A stretch of DNA of 64,000 bases from Pseudomonas sp. ADAK18. GTDB taxonomy: Bacteria; Pseudomonadota; Gammaproteobacteria; Pseudomonadales; Pseudomonadaceae. How positions within the stretch are numbered: the stretch's first letter is position 1; each line of letters opens with the position of its first letter. The stretch is taken from positions 1,467,001-1,531,000 of the forward strand of contig NZ_CP052859.1 of assembly GCF_012935695.1 (NCBI RefSeq). Direction: 5' to 3'. Below are positions 1-8,715 of the stretch, in pieces. Below the pieces are notes generated by a model, which searched no databases, was not told the DNA's origin, and worked only from the letters and a program-made list of their open reading frames with translations. Position numbers and translations under genes: made by a program.

Positions 1-1
1 C

Positions 2-1225
2 GATATCGATTACGTACGCAAGCAATTTCCCGGTCTGGCCGATGGCTACGCCTACATGGATAACGCCGGTGGTTCGATGGTGCTGAGTGCCGTAGCTGAG
101 CGGGTCGTTGATTACATGCTCAACAGCAGTGTGCAACTGGGCGCGTCCTACCAACCTTCCGTTGACGCTGGCGCACGAGTGATACAGGCTCGGCACTCGG
201 TCATGCAGTTGATCAACGCCGAGCATCCCGAAGAAGTGATCATGGGCGGCTCGACCACTCATTTGTTGCAAATACTGTGTCGCGCCATCGCCCCGTCAAT
301 CGTTCCAGGCGATGAAATTATCGTTACCAATTGCGACCATGAGGCCAATATCGGCCCATGGGTCAAACTGTGCGAAAGCAGCGGTGCGACCTTGCGTGTG
401 TGGCAGGTCAATCTCGATAGTTGTGAGCTTGAGCTGGAGGACCTGCAGGTCTTGCTCACTGATAAAACCCGTTATGTGGCCATGACCCACACCTCGAACA
501 TTCTCGGTTCGGTCAATCCAGTCGCCGAGGTTGCGCGGCGTGTTCATGCGGTGGGCGCAAAGCTGTGCGTGGACGCTGTCGCTTATGCGCCACACCGTCT
601 GGTGGATGTGCAGGCCAGCGGAGCCGATTTCTACGTCTACAGCTTCTACAAAACGTTCGGCCCGCACTTTGCCGTGCTCTGGGGGCGTCGTTATCTGTTG
701 CTGGAATTGCCGAGCCTTAACCACTTCTTTATAGGCAAGGATGTGGTGCCTTACAAATTGCAGCCGGGCAATGTCAACTACGAGTTGTCCTTCGGTTGCA
801 TCGGCATTACCGACTATCTGCTCGACATCGGCACCCGGCTCGGCGCGCAAGGCAGCGAACGCGAGTGCATGCAGGCTGCGCTGGATGCCTTTGAGGTGCA
901 GGAGGATTTGCTGGCCGAGCGTCTGTTGGCATTTTTGCGCCAGCGCGAAGGCGTTCGGATCATTGGCAAAGCGCATACCCGCAATCGAGTGCCAACGATC
1001 AGTTTCGTGGTTGAGGGCGTTCAGTCAGAGGCTATTGTGTGCAGGCTCGATGAGCACCGGATAGGCATTCGCTTTGGTGACTTCTATGCGCGGCGACTGA
1101 TCGAAGCCCTTGGACTTGACCAGTTTGGTGGGGTAGTGCGGGTGTCATTGGCGCATTACAACACGCTGGAAGAAGTCGACCGCCTTATCACTGCGCTGGA
1201 TCAGGCAATCAATGCATTGCGTTGA
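2..1225 (+). CDS. Cysteine desulfurase-like PLP enzyme (5' end outside window)
   Basis: Class V aminotransferase-fold, PLP-dependent protein. The reading frame is open from base 2, upstream of the first ATG at 56 and coding for DIDYVRKQFPGLADGYAYMDNAG, so the true start lies left of the window. The PLP-binding lysine is in SFYKTFGPH (codon 650-652). The segment where SufS/IscS carry the catalytic cysteine reads IGIRFGDFYARR with no cysteine, as I recall for the 'cysteine desulfurase-like' subfamily, so real desulfurase activity is doubtful. It lies 36 bp before an RpiR-type regulator and a PuuE-type deacetylase on the same strand. The three probably serve one catabolic route whose substrate I cannot name. 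Confidence 0.85.
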   Translation, partial: DIDYVRKQFPGLADGYAYMDNAGGSMVLSAVAERVVDYMLNSSVQLGASYQPSVDAGARVIQARHSVMQLINAEHPEEVIMGGSTTHLLQILCRAIAPSIVPGDEIIVTNCDHEANIGPWVKLCESSGATLRVWQVNLDSCELELEDLQVLLTDKTRYVAMTHTSNILGSVNPVAEVARRVHAVGAKLCVDAVAYAPHRLVDVQASGADFYVYSFYKTFGPHFAVLWGRRYLLLELPSLNHFFIGKDVVPYKLQPGNVNYELSFGCIGITDYLLDIGTRLGAQGSERECMQAALDAFEVQEDLLAERLLAFLRQREGVRIIGKAHTRNRVPTISFVVEGVQSEAIVCRLDEHRIGIRFGDFYARRLIEALGLDQFGGVVRVSLAHYNTLEEVDRLITALDQAINALR

Positions 1226-1261
1226 CTGGCGCATACACTCCTAATTTTACGAGCCTTCACT

Positions 1262-2131
1262 ATGGCCTTACCTGAAACCCTTGCAGAGCTGCGTGACTGT
1301 ATAGCGGCCCAGCACGAACAACTGACCGGTCGTCTGCGCGATGCTGCCCGATTCCTGATCGACAACCCGCACGAGATCGCACTCAACACGGTGGCCGAAC
1401 TGGGGAAGCGCTCGAGCATCGCGCCTTCCGCTTATATTCGGCTGGCTCAGGCGCTTGGCTTTGCAGGTTTCAAGGATTTGCAAAGGTTGTTCCGCGCACC
1501 GCTGCAGCAGGCTGCCGATACCCACAGCGAGCGCATTCGGTACTACGGCGGTGAGACGTTGCTGGAGGACCCGAGTGACGTCGGTGCGATTCTGCGTGAG
1601 TTCAGTCAAGCCAATATCGTTTCTCTGGAACACCTGGCCGAGGGTGGTGAGCAGGCCAATATCGAAGCAGCCATCGCCCATCTGCAAGTCGCGCGCACTA
1701 CCTTCGTCATTGGCATGCGCCGTGCTTTTCCGGTGGCGGCGTATCTGAGCTACGCGCTGAGTCGTGTGGGCCGGCGAACTGTACACATCAGCGGTGCCGG
1801 CGGCACGTTGCCGGAGCAGGTCAGCGCCATTGCCGATGATGATTTGTTGATAGCCGTCAGCTTTCCACCCTACGCCAATGACACCGTTGAGGCGTGTCGT
1901 CAGGCGCGAGAAGCAGGCGTGACGCTGGTGGCGATTACTGACAGCGTTCTGAGCCCTATCGGGCAGATGGCCGATACGGTGATCGAGGTCAACGACGCCG
2001 AGTTACTGGGCTTTCGCTCGCTCACCGCTTCGTTTTGTATTGCGCAAACCCTGGCCATGGGCCTGGCCTTCAGCGAGTGGCAATCGGACAGCACCTTTAG
2101 CCATGACCGGTTGAAAGATATCGACTGCTAA
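1262..2131 (+). CDS. MurR/RpiR family transcriptional regulator
   Basis: 289 aa. The N-terminal RpiR-type helix-turn-helix (about residues 5-80) includes the family signature around ALNTVAELGKRSSIAPSAYIRLAQ. A SIS sugar/metabolite-binding domain follows (about 115-265, with VIGMRRAFPVAAYLSYAL and DDLLIAVSFPPYANDT). Members of this family sense phosphosugars or other catabolites and control neighbouring operons. It sits between the PLP enzyme and the deacetylase-like gene in the same orientation and so probably controls them. The start at 1262 has only a weak upstream purine stretch. Confidence 0.88.
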   Translation: MALPETLAELRDCIAAQHEQLTGRLRDAARFLIDNPHEIALNTVAELGKRSSIAPSAYIRLAQALGFAGFKDLQRLFRAPLQQAADTHSERIRYYGGETLLEDPSDVGAILREFSQANIVSLEHLAEGGEQANIEAAIAHLQVARTTFVIGMRRAFPVAAYLSYALSRVGRRTVHISGAGGTLPEQVSAIADDDLLIAVSFPPYANDTVEACRQAREAGVTLVAITDSVLSPIGQMADTVIEVNDAELLGFRSLTASFCIAQTLAMGLAFSEWQSDSTFSHDRLKDIDC

Positions 2132-2185
2132 GTCGCTACTTTGGCCACGTACTTATTTAACCTGTCACTTCAGGAGAACATCCCG

Positions 2186-3082
2186 ATGGTTTTACCTGCA
2201 CGCGATTTAGTGGGTTATGGAAGACAACGCCCACAAGGTTCCTGGCCGAATGGCGCACGTTTGGCCATCAGCCTGGTGATCAACTACGAAGAAGGCTCCG
2301 AGCGCTCGCTCGCCATGGGCGACCCGGACCAGGAATCAATGACTGAATGGGGCAGTTATTCAATACCCGACGGTACCCGCAATCTGGCGATGGAATCGAT
2401 GTATGAGTACGGTTCGCGCGTGGGGATCTGGCGAATTCTGGATATTCTCGACCAGCAATCGGTTCGTGCGACTTTTCATGCTTGCGCAGTGGCCTTTGAG
2501 CAGAACCCTGATGTGGCACGCGCCGCAGTCACAGGCGGTCATGAAATCTGCAGTCACGGTTATCGCTGGGAGGAAGTATTTCGCCTGACTGTAGAGCAGG
2601 AGCGTGAACACATGCGTTTGGCAATCGAGTCATTCGAACGCACCTGCGGCAAGCGTCCCGTTGGCTGGTATTGCCGGTATGGCGCCAGCGTCAATACCCG
2701 TCGCCTGGTCGCTGAGGAGGGCGGTTTTCTCTATGACTCCGATGCCTACAACGACGATGTTCCCTACTTTGTCGAGGTGGAGGGTAAGCGTCATCTCGTG
2801 GTGCCTTACACTGCCGACGTGAACGATTTCCGCTACTGGAATTCTCCGGGGCTTTCGCAGGCATCGGATTTTTTCGAGTACATGAAAGAAAGCTTTGAGG
2901 TCCTTTATGAGGAGTCGGCTCAAGGTCCACGCATGATGTCGATCGGGCTGCACCCACGTATGGTGGGTCGTCCTGGGCGGGTTAGGGCGATCAAGCAATT
3001 CATCGAGTATGCCAAGCAACACGGCGGTGTTTGGTTTGCGACGCGCGAAGAAATCGCCCGTGCGTGGCTTGAACGAACGTGA
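2186..3082 (+). CDS. Polysaccharide deacetylase family protein, PuuE/allantoinase-like
   Basis: 298 aa from the ATG at 2186, chosen because AGGAGA (2172-2177) sits 8 bases upstream; an earlier in-frame start at 2141 has no such site. The opening (ARDLVGYGRQRPQGSWPNGA, then ISLVINYEEGSE) and HEICSHGYRWEE resemble the PuuE-type cofactor-free allantoinases within the NodB/polysaccharide deacetylase superfamily. Later motifs are CRYGASVNTRRL and IGLHPRMVGRPGR. The substrate is probably a cyclic amide or acylated small molecule rather than a polysaccharide. That is inferred from the family; neighbouring genes are not purine-catabolic, so allantoin itself is not supported. Confidence 0.82.
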   Translation: MVLPARDLVGYGRQRPQGSWPNGARLAISLVINYEEGSERSLAMGDPDQESMTEWGSYSIPDGTRNLAMESMYEYGSRVGIWRILDILDQQSVRATFHACAVAFEQNPDVARAAVTGGHEICSHGYRWEEVFRLTVEQEREHMRLAIESFERTCGKRPVGWYCRYGASVNTRRLVAEEGGFLYDSDAYNDDVPYFVEVEGKRHLVVPYTADVNDFRYWNSPGLSQASDFFEYMKESFEVLYEESAQGPRMMSIGLHPRMVGRPGRVRAIKQFIEYAKQHGGVWFATREEIARAWLERT

Positions 3083-3285
3083 TTGCGTGGCAATCACGCG
3101 GGATCAAAAAATTGGTACGCGCGATTCCCTGCTGCGTTGAAAGAGTTCAAGGGGAAGTTCACCGATGCCTTTGAGTGGAAATTTTTCAAAAAAATAAATA
3201 ATTAATAAATCCGGTGGAACATGTATTTGCCATTTTTTTGAAAGCCTACAATCGGTTGACGCGACGGGAAGCAATTGCTCCGCTT

Positions 3286-3304
3286 AATAGGAAGTATTAC
3301 TATT
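3286..3304 (+). promoter_or_regulatory. Candidate Fur-like operator upstream of the ECF sigma gene
   Basis: AATAGGAAGTATTACTATT has 5-bp inverted ends (AATAG/CTATT) and matches the 19-bp Fur consensus at about 10 of 19 positions by hand. It lies 28 bp before the chosen sigma-factor start. FecI-type genes in pseudomonads are usually Fur-repressed, which makes the site plausible, but the match is weak. Confidence 0.25.
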
Positions 3305-3331
3305 CACGTCCCGCCTCCCCAGTGCACCCTC

Positions 3332-3832
3332 ATGATTCCGCCGCCGCCCACCAGACCAGGCTTTTTCGAGCACTACGAGGAGTTGATCGGGACCTGGACG
3401 CGTCGCCTGAGGAACCGCCAGCAGGCCGAGGACCTGGCCCATGACACATTCGTCCGAGTGCTTGAGTCAAAATCAACGCAAGTCACGCAACCTCGCGCTT
3501 ATTTGCATCAAACCGCACGCAATATCGCGGTGGACGCCTATCGTCGCGAGGACCGCCGTGAGGCAATGGCATTGGAAGCCTTTGATCAGCGTTCGCCCCA
3601 GAGCGGCGACCCGGAGCACTTCATGCACGCGATCCAGTTGGCGGACTCCATCGAACGGGCCTTGGCCGAGTTGCCCCTCAACTGTCGCAAGATTTTCATC
3701 TGGCAAAAGATCGAAGGCCTGACCCAGCAGGAAATCGCCGAGCGCCTGGGGCTTTCAAAAAACATGGTGGAAAAGTATATGATCCGCACCCTGCGGCATC
3801 TGCGTGACCGCTTGGACGCGATGGCCCCATGA
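3332..3832 (+). CDS. ECF RNA polymerase sigma factor, FecI type
   Basis: 166 aa from the ATG at 3332 (MIPPPPTRPGFFEHYEEL); the frame stays open upstream to 3275. Sigma region 2 is FFEHYEELIGTWTRRLRN through QAEDLAHDTFVRVLE and QPRAYLHQTARNIAVDAYRR. Region 4 is ALAELPLNCRKIFIWQKIEG with the helix-turn-helix LTQQEIAERLGLSKNMVEKY. FecI-type sigmas are released by a FecR partner when an outer-membrane receptor binds its ferric ligand. The stop overlaps the next gene (ATGA at 3829-3832) and a TonB receptor follows, so this is a full cell-surface signalling trio. Confidence 0.93.
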   Translation: MIPPPPTRPGFFEHYEELIGTWTRRLRNRQQAEDLAHDTFVRVLESKSTQVTQPRAYLHQTARNIAVDAYRREDRREAMALEAFDQRSPQSGDPEHFMHAIQLADSIERALAELPLNCRKIFIWQKIEGLTQQEIAERLGLSKNMVEKYMIRTLRHLRDRLDAMAP

Positions 3833-4839
3833 CCAACGCCCGCTTTGAAACAGGATCTTCCATGATGGATACCCGCGAGTGTGTCGGCGGTAGCAAGACG
3901 GCCCGTGACGAGGCGGCGCTTTGGTTCGTGCGCTTGCAGGACAGCCCGTTGAGTGTCGAGGAGCGCAGCCGGTTTGACGCCTGGCGCGAGGAACATCCTG
4001 AGCATCAGTACGAATTTGATGTGCTGCAAGGGCTGTGGAGTGCCACCGACCTCGTGCCACAGGCTCGCCTGCAGGCCTTGTGCGATACGCCCGTGCCCTG
4101 TGCGAAACGTCGGCCAGTGTTGCGTTATGCGGTGGCGGCCAGTGTCCTGGCCGCTGCCCTCGGGCTTGGGTTGTTCAGCGGCCTGGATCATCCTGCGACT
4201 TACACCGCCGAGTTCAGCACGAAGCAGGGAGAGCGTCGGCAGGTGGCGCTGCCTGATGGCTCGCTGATGGACTTGAACAGCCGCAGCGTAGTCGCGGTGC
4301 ATTATGAAAAAGGCCGGCGCGGCATCGAACTCAAGCAGGGCGAAGCGATGTTCAGCGTCGAGCATGACACCAGCCGGCCCTTTGTGGTCGAGGCCGGGGC
4401 AGGGCAGGTGACAGTGACCGGTACGCGTTTCGATGTGCGTCGTGATGACGACCAGACCCGCGTGGTGGTCGAGGCTGGGACTGTCAAGGTGCAGGGTCGC
4501 TCCCCGGACGTGATCGTCACACTCACGGCAGGCCGAGGCACGCAGATCGACGGGCATGGTCAGGTGGCAGCAGCTTACGCGGTCAACCCCGAGGAGCTGA
4601 CAGCCTGGCGTACCGGCAAACTGGTATTCAATAACGCGACTCTCGGTGAAGTGGCCCGGGAAGTCTCGCGCTACCGCGAGCAACCACTGCGGGTCAGTAC
4701 TCCGGCGGTCAGCAACTTGCGGCTGACCAGCGTGTTCAAATCCGCCGACACCGACGCCTTGCTCAAGGCTTTGCCGCACATTCTGCCGGTGGCGTTGCGT
4801 ACGCTGCCTGACGGTAGCCAGGAAATAATTTCACGCTAG
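3829..4839 (+). CDS. FecR-type sigma factor regulator
   Basis: 336 aa, translationally coupled to the sigma gene by a 4-bp overlap. An N-terminal cytoplasmic DUF4880 domain (about residues 25-65: ARDEAALWFVRLQDSPLS, FDAWREEHPEHQYEFD) precedes one membrane segment (YAVAASVLAAALGLGLFSGL, about 102-121). The periplasmic FecR domain follows (GERRQVALPDGSLMDLNSRS, then VTVTGTRFDVRRDDD), and the C-terminal secretin/TonB-like DUF4974 part ends at 336. FecR relays receptor occupancy to the sigma factor across the inner membrane. An alternative start at 3862 is possible. Confidence 0.93.
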   Translation: MTNARFETGSSMMDTRECVGGSKTARDEAALWFVRLQDSPLSVEERSRFDAWREEHPEHQYEFDVLQGLWSATDLVPQARLQALCDTPVPCAKRRPVLRYAVAASVLAAALGLGLFSGLDHPATYTAEFSTKQGERRQVALPDGSLMDLNSRSVVAVHYEKGRRGIELKQGEAMFSVEHDTSRPFVVEAGAGQVTVTGTRFDVRRDDDQTRVVVEAGTVKVQGRSPDVIVTLTAGRGTQIDGHGQVAAAYAVNPEELTAWRTGKLVFNNATLGEVAREVSRYREQPLRVSTPAVSNLRLTSVFKSADTDALLKALPHILPVALRTLPDGSQEIISR

Positions 4840-4935
4840 ATTCAGGTTTTTTCCGAGTTCTTCGTCTTCTTGTCCAACTGCAACTGGTTTGCATTAACAG
4901 ACGCACTCTCTTGCGATCAGAGGACTAGGTTCGAC

Positions 4936-7350
4936 GTGAAAAAACTCGCCGTGAAAAACAATAAATCATCTCGCTGGGCACCTCTCGCGCTGGCCTTGGC
5001 GGTCAGCGCCGCAGTTCCGGCGGCGTACGCCGACCAGGCATCGGGCGCGATCCATATCCAGGCGCAATCCCTGGGCTCGGCCTTGAGCCAATTAGGCCAG
5101 CAAACCTCTCTGCAAGTGTTCTTCAGTCCTGACCTGGTGGCCGGTAAGCAAGCGCCGGCAGTAGACGGTAACCTGTCGCCGGAACAAGCCCTGCGCCAAC
5201 TGCTGCAAGGCAGCGGCCTGGACTACCAGATAGATGCAGGCTCGGTGACACTGCGGCCGTTATCCAGCGGCAGCGGTGAGGCCGGGTCGCCTCTGGAGTT
5301 GGGTGCAACCGACATCCGGGTGGTGGGGGATTGGCTCGGCGATGCCAATGCCGAAGTGGTGCAGAACCATCCGGGGGCGAGGACCGTGGTACGTCGTGAG
5401 GCCATGGTAGAGCAGGGCGCGATGAACGTCGGTGATGTGTTACGGCGCATTCCGGGTGTGCAAGTGCAGGAAGCTAATGGCACCGGCGGCAGCGACATTT
5501 CCCTCAACGTTGGCGTGCGCGGTCTGACTTCACGCCTGTCGCCACGCTCCACGGTATTGATCGACGGCGTGCCAGCGGCTTTCGCCCCTTACGGCCAGCC
5601 ACAACTGTCCATGGCGCCGATTTCTTCCGGCAACCTGGACAGCATCGATGTAGTGCGCGGCGCCGGTTCCGTACGTTATGGACCACAGAACGTCGGCGGG
5701 GTGATCAACTTTGTGACCCGGGCCATTCCGGAAAAATTCTCCGGTGAGGTTGGCACCACCCTGCAAACCTCCGCCCACGGCGGCTGGAAACACATCGACA
5801 ACGCCTTCATCGGGGGTACCGCCGACAACGGCATTGGCGTGGCGCTGCTGTACTCCGGCGTCAACGGCAACGGGTATCGCAACAGCAACAACTCCAACGA
5901 CATCGACGACGTGATCCTCAAGACCCATTGGGCGCCGACCGATCAAGACGATTTCTCGCTGAATTTCCACTACTACGACGCCAGTGCTGACATGCCCGGC
6001 GGCCTGACCCAGAAGCAGTTCGACGCCAACCCGTATCAATCGGTGCGCGACTGGGACAACTTCAGTGGCCGGCGCAAAGATGTGTCGTTCAAGTACATCC
6101 GGCAGATCGACGACCGTACCCAGGCAGAAGTGCTGACCTACTATTCGGACAGTTTTCGCGGTAGCAACATCGCCAACCGCGACCTGAAAGCCCTGAGTTC
6201 CTACCCGCGTACCTACTACACCTTTGGCATTGAGCCACGGGTATCCCACGTGTTCGACCTCGGGCCGACGACCCAGGAAGCCAGCATTGGCTACCGCTAC
6301 CTGAAAGAGGGCATGCACGAGCAGGCCACCAGCCTGGCCCTGGTCAACAACCAGCCGACGCCAGTCGGTCAGAATGACGGCCACGTTTACCAGGACCGCA
6401 CCGGTGGTACCGAGGCCAATTCGTTCTACATCGATGACAAGATTGATATCGGCAAATGGACGGTCACCCCGGGTATTCGTTTTGAAAGCATCCGCACCGA
6501 ATGGCATGACCGGCCAGTGGTGGGCCTCAATGGCAAGCCGGTCCAGGAGAAGCGCCGCGAGATCAATAACAACGAACCGTTGCCGGCCCTGAGCGTGATG
6601 TACCACGTCTCCGATGCCTGGAAACTGTTTGCCAACTACGAAACGTCCTTCGGCAGCTTGCAGTATTTCCAGCTCGGCCAGGGTGGTAACGGCGACCAGA
6701 CCGCCAACGGCCTGAACCCCGAAAAAGCCAAGACCTACGAGATCGGTACCCGCTACAACGACAACGTCTGGGGCGGCGAAGTGACGCTGTTCTACATCGA
6801 CTTCTCCGATGAGCTGCAATACGTCAGCAACGATATGGGCTGGACCAATCTGGGCGCCACCAAGCATCAGGGGATCGAAGCGTCGGGTCATTACGACCTG
6901 TCGAACCTGGACCCGCGCCTCGATGGCCTGACCGCCAGCGCCGGCTTCACCTACACCAAGGCCACCGCCGAGGGCGACGTGCCATTTAAAGGGCGCGACT
7001 TGCCGCTGTACTCCCGTGAAGTGGCGACCCTGGGACTGCGTTACGACGTCAACCACTGGACCCATAACCTGGACGTGTATGCACAGTCCGGCCAGCGCGC
7101 TCCGGGTACCGGTACCACCTACATCACCCAGCCGACTGACGATGGCCAGTACGGTGATATCCCAGGCTATGTCTCAGTCAACGTACGTAGCGGTTATGAC
7201 TTTGGTGCGCAACTGTCGAATCTGAAACTGGGCGTCGGGGTAAAAAACGTTTTTGACCAGCAGCATTACACCCGTTCCAGCGACAACAACGCCGGGCTTT
7301 ACCTGGGCGAGCCGCGCACATTCTTTGTGCAGGCGAGCGTCGGGTTCTGA
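4936..7350 (+). CDS. TonB-dependent outer-membrane receptor with signalling domain, FecA-like
   Basis: 804 aa from the GTG at 4936, preceded by AGAGGA (4919-4924). This start gives a clean signal peptide ending PAAYA-DQ near residue 31. An N-terminal STN signalling domain (IQAQSLGSALSQLGQQTSLQ to LLQGSGLDYQIDAGSVTLRP) contacts FecR. The plug domain follows (MNVGDVLRRIPGVQVQEA; IDVVRGAGSVRYGPQNVGGV), then a 22-strand barrel ending in aromatic FFVQASVGF. It resembles ferric-citrate-type receptors, but the ligand cannot be told from sequence alone. With the sigma and FecR genes just upstream it forms a self-regulating iron-uptake unit. Confidence 0.93.
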   Translation: MKKLAVKNNKSSRWAPLALALAVSAAVPAAYADQASGAIHIQAQSLGSALSQLGQQTSLQVFFSPDLVAGKQAPAVDGNLSPEQALRQLLQGSGLDYQIDAGSVTLRPLSSGSGEAGSPLELGATDIRVVGDWLGDANAEVVQNHPGARTVVRREAMVEQGAMNVGDVLRRIPGVQVQEANGTGGSDISLNVGVRGLTSRLSPRSTVLIDGVPAAFAPYGQPQLSMAPISSGNLDSIDVVRGAGSVRYGPQNVGGVINFVTRAIPEKFSGEVGTTLQTSAHGGWKHIDNAFIGGTADNGIGVALLYSGVNGNGYRNSNNSNDIDDVILKTHWAPTDQDDFSLNFHYYDASADMPGGLTQKQFDANPYQSVRDWDNFSGRRKDVSFKYIRQIDDRTQAEVLTYYSDSFRGSNIANRDLKALSSYPRTYYTFGIEPRVSHVFDLGPTTQEASIGYRYLKEGMHEQATSLALVNNQPTPVGQNDGHVYQDRTGGTEANSFYIDDKIDIGKWTVTPGIRFESIRTEWHDRPVVGLNGKPVQEKRREINNNEPLPALSVMYHVSDAWKLFANYETSFGSLQYFQLGQGGNGDQTANGLNPEKAKTYEIGTRYNDNVWGGEVTLFYIDFSDELQYVSNDMGWTNLGATKHQGIEASGHYDLSNLDPRLDGLTASAGFTYTKATAEGDVPFKGRDLPLYSREVATLGLRYDVNHWTHNLDVYAQSGQRAPGTGTTYITQPTDDGQYGDIPGYVSVNVRSGYDFGAQLSNLKLGVGVKNVFDQQHYTRSSDNNAGLYLGEPRTFFVQASVGF

Positions 7351-7371
7351 TCCGCTGTTGATTCCTGGGGT

Positions 7372-7414
7372 CGCAGCCCGTTCTGGCCTTGTCAGGACGG
7401 GCTGCGATTCTTCT
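7372..7414 (+). terminator. Rho-independent terminator after the TonB receptor gene
   Basis: Perfect 10-bp arms CGCAGCCCGT (7372-7381) and ACGGGCTGCG (7397-7406) with further pairing inside the loop, followed by ATTCTTCT. It lies 22 bp after the stop codon and insulates the iron operon from the hrp-box cluster downstream. Confidence 0.85.
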
Positions 7415-7466
7415 AATGTTCAGCGCCTTCTTCCTACTCTTTTTCCGACAATTTTCCGCAGCTTCA

Positions 7467-7495
7467 GGAACTGAATCCGACAGGCCTCCCACACA
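7467..7495 (+). promoter_or_regulatory. hrp box 1 (HrpL-type ECF promoter)
   Basis: GGAACT (7467-7472), 16-base spacer, CCACACA (7489-7495). The hrp box known from Pseudomonas syringae is GGAACC-N15/16-CCACNNA, so this matches at 10 of 11 fixed positions with allowed spacing. It lies 100 bp upstream of the start at 7595. Two more such sites precede the next two genes, which makes chance unlikely. Confidence 0.8.
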
Positions 7496-7594
7496 GGGAT
7501 AGCCCTCTTTCCACAGAGTATTTCGACGATCACTCCGTTGTGACGCTTTGGACAGTGAGGCGAACCTTGTAATCAAGCCGAACTGGAGATGCAA

Positions 7595-8485
7595 ATGTCG
7601 GTACCCGCGTTCAATCAGCCCGTCGCCAATTCACCCAATAACGCCGCGCAGACTAAAGCCGATACTACGGCCGGCACCGAAGCCTCTGTCGCTTCGTCGA
7701 GGGGGCAAGAACCGGCCGGTTTAAATTTCGCAGAACAAAACAGCAAGTTCGGACCGATATTTGGGGGGCCGCCGCATCGGCCTCATCCAGGCCACTGGCA
7801 TGGTGGTGCGCCGGCACGACCGACTCCTGGAGGTCCGCCACCGCGACCGATGCCTGGAGGCCCGCCGCCGCGACCAATGCCTGGAGGTCCACCGCCTCGG
7901 CCAAACCCCACATTGCCGGATCCTCACTATTCAAAACAGAGTAATGAGCAGTTGTCCCAGAGTCTGCTGAACAACTTCAACGCGTTCAAGGCTCCATGGC
8001 CTGCGAACTACATAACGTCCAAAGGCCTGGAGAAGATGGCCGGCAAGCCGTTGACCGGCCATCCGTCCACGGATCAGAACATCCTCTTGGCCAGAGAGAT
8101 TCAGCGACGTCCGGACCTGATGAAAGCCCTTGATCGGGATGGCAGCACCGGTGTGCTGGATGGACGGCTAACCCGGCAAGATATCAACAGTGTTGTTCGT
8201 TCTGATAACCCGTTGAAGTTTCAAGACGACAAACAACTCGTTCAACAGATGCTTAACAATTTTAATGAATTGAAGGGCGGTTTCTGGAGTGACTCCATTA
8301 AAGTCGGCACGCTCAAGCACTTGTCTTCGCGACCGTTGACCGGCAACCCGACGACTGACTCGCTCATCCAGTTAGCAAGAGAAGTTACTACGCGATCTGA
8401 TCTGCTGGGGAAAATGGACAATATTGTCGGCTGGAAACAAGACGGCAAGATCAAGTGGGACGAACTGCTGCGTCTGCTGCGTTAA
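7595..8485 (+). CDS. Putative type III secretion substrate with Pro-rich linker and two HrpK/HrpF-like repeats
   Basis: 296 aa from the ATG at 7595 (GGAG at 7585-7588); the ATG at 7589 is too close to that site. The first 50 residues (MSVPAFNQPVANSPNNAA...) have no Asp/Glu in the first 12, Val/Pro at positions 3-4 and many Ser/Thr/Asn, as in P. syringae type III export signals. A proline-rich linker with tandem GGPPPRPMP units (about residues 66-105) follows. Two repeats of about 85 residues come next, each with LLNNFN or MLNNFN, a PLTGHP or PLTGNP motif, and an EF-hand-like loop (DRDGSTGVLDG; KQDGKIKWDEL). Repeats of this style recall the HrpK and HrpF/NolX translocator-associated proteins; that link is from memory. 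It is transcribed from hrp box 1 and has its own terminator. Confidence 0.75.
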   Translation: MSVPAFNQPVANSPNNAAQTKADTTAGTEASVASSRGQEPAGLNFAEQNSKFGPIFGGPPHRPHPGHWHGGAPARPTPGGPPPRPMPGGPPPRPMPGGPPPRPNPTLPDPHYSKQSNEQLSQSLLNNFNAFKAPWPANYITSKGLEKMAGKPLTGHPSTDQNILLAREIQRRPDLMKALDRDGSTGVLDGRLTRQDINSVVRSDNPLKFQDDKQLVQQMLNNFNELKGGFWSDSIKVGTLKHLSSRPLTGNPTTDSLIQLAREVTTRSDLLGKMDNIVGWKQDGKIKWDELLRLLR

Positions 8486-8519
8486 ACCACAGGCCTTACC
8501 GTATTACCCGAAATGCAGG

Positions 8520-8553
8520 AAAGCGCCGCGAACCGGTTGTGGCGCTTTTCTCT
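8520..8553 (+). terminator. Rho-independent terminator
   Basis: AAAGCGCC (8520-8527) pairs with GGCGCTTT (8541-8548), followed by a short T-rich run. It lies 34 bp after the stop of the repeat protein, so the next gene needs its own promoter. Confidence 0.75.
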
Positions 8554-8627
8554 CGGTCTGCCCATCACGAGGGTGGCACCTGGTTGAGACCGTTTACGTT
8601 TTCAGTTGCCGGTCATTTCAATGGTTA

Positions 8628-8655
8628 GGAACTATTTCTGCCGGATTGCCACACA
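8628..8655 (+). promoter_or_regulatory. hrp box 2 (HrpL-type ECF promoter)
   Basis: GGAACT (8628-8633), 15-base spacer, CCACACA (8649-8655). The two blocks are identical to those of hrp box 1, but the spacer differs in length and sequence, so this is not a simple local duplication. It lies 60 bp before the ATG at 8716. Confidence 0.8.
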
Positions 8656-8715
8656 GGGTGTATCCGATGGCTTTTATGGCGCCGAAGGCTTTTCACTCCT
8701 AGCGAGGGCTTAGAC

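Noticed and set aside
3586..4779. 397-codon open frame opposite the sigma and FecR genes
   Set aside because: Antisense to two recognised coupled genes; no start signal and no domain.
5530..7065. 511-codon open frame opposite the TonB receptor gene
   Set aside because: It is the mirror of the receptor coding sequence with a biased Val/Gly/His composition and no family features.
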